NCBI GenBank assembly: GCA_041672465.1
Contig: JBAYZO010000077.1
Coordinates: forward strand, 1 to 5,876
Reading direction: 5' to 3'
DNA: 5,876 bases
Origin: UBA1206 sp041672465
Lineage (GTDB): Bacteria; Bacillota; Clostridia; Oscillospirales; CAG-382
A program made the translations under genes and the position numbers. The notes under the pieces were generated by a model. It did no database searches. It saw only the letters and a list, made by a program, of their open reading frames with translations, and was not told where the DNA came from. Positions 5,634 to 5,876 of the stretch are shown in pieces (positions within the stretch are counted from its first letter, which is position 1; the number at the start of each line of letters is the position of its first letter).

Positions 5634-5876
5634 ATGCGATTCAAAGAGATTGCTCAACGGTTTAACATGCAAATCGAGCCTCAAGGTGCTTTCGGAACCG
5701 TTTATGGTTACGAAGTTTCTATCATTACTGAACAAAGATGGGACTTCATCGTTTCCATCGCGTGTTATTTATTTAAAAACCCTTTTAGCAATCAAGAGCA
5801 GGGGAATGTTCAAGCAACTCTTAAACCTTTGAACGCAAACGTATCATTCGCAAATGAAGGACGTGTGGTTCGAATT
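5634..5876 (+). CDS. Unknown cytoplasmic protein, N-terminal 81 residues (runs off right edge)
   Basis: The frame from the ATG at 5634 is open to the window edge without a stop. AGGAGTG (5620-5626) lies seven bases upstream and an extended -10 promoter lies just before it, so both start and transcription are well supported. The visible residues begin MRFKEIAQRFNMQIEPQGAF and include an aromatic/hydrophobic stretch around 36-47 (WDFIVSIACYLF), which is too short and mixed to call a membrane segment. There is no signal peptide. I do not recognise the family. It is divergent from the hydrolase and not obviously linked to the ribokinase operon. Confidence 0.75.
   Translation, partial: MRFKEIAQRFNMQIEPQGAFGTVYGYEVSIITEQRWDFIVSIACYLFKNPFSNQEQGNVQATLKPLNANVSFANEGRVVRI

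Noticed and set aside
5650..5832. 60-codon plus-strand frame at the right edge
   Set aside because: It is out of frame with the 5634 gene, which has the ribosome binding site and promoter.
1..5876. CRISPR array, tRNA, rRNA or insertion sequence
   Set aside because: No regularly spaced direct repeats, cloverleaf-like or rRNA-like stretches, transposase motifs or terminal repeats were seen.

Overview
The window is AT-rich bacterial DNA. It encodes two lipoproteins with classical lipoboxes, strong AGGAGG-type ribosome binding sites and tightly packed genes. TGA is used as a stop (ribokinase and LacI-type regulator), so the code is the standard bacterial one and not the Mycoplasma code. Together this suggests a low-GC Gram-positive-like lineage, perhaps one related to Acholeplasma/Izemoplasma or another Bacillota group. 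The taxonomic guess is inference only.

Layout: positions 4129 down to 1 hold one minus-strand transcription unit. A promoter (TTGACA-17-TAGCAT) and a perfect 18-bp LacI-family operator at its predicted start site are followed by ribokinase (rbsK), a LacI/RbsR-type repressor, a lipid-anchored PHP-fold metallohydrolase of the CehA/McbA type, a small DUF4430-type lipoprotein, and probably a further gene cut by the left edge. Spacings are a 1-base overlap, 10 bp, 32 bp and about 33 bp. Upstream of it, also on the minus strand, is a separate alpha/beta hydrolase (HSL-type esterase, 4272-5204) with its own intrinsic terminator. A 429-bp AT-rich divergent intergenic region with several inverted repeats separates it from a plus-strand gene of unknown function that runs off the right edge.

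How the genes may work together: the repressor and kinase are the standard core of a ribose-catabolic operon, and the operator lies where bound repressor would block the operon's own promoter. What differs from the textbook rbs operon is the downstream half. There are no transporter genes in the window; instead there are two surface lipoproteins, one with an intact PHP metal-binding site. The most economical hypothesis is a sugar-responsive salvage operon in which the surface phosphoesterase-like enzyme releases a ribose-containing product from an extracellular substrate and the kinase phosphorylates the sugar after uptake. The membership and control of the operon are visible in the sequence; the substrate and the link between surface enzyme and kinase are inferred.
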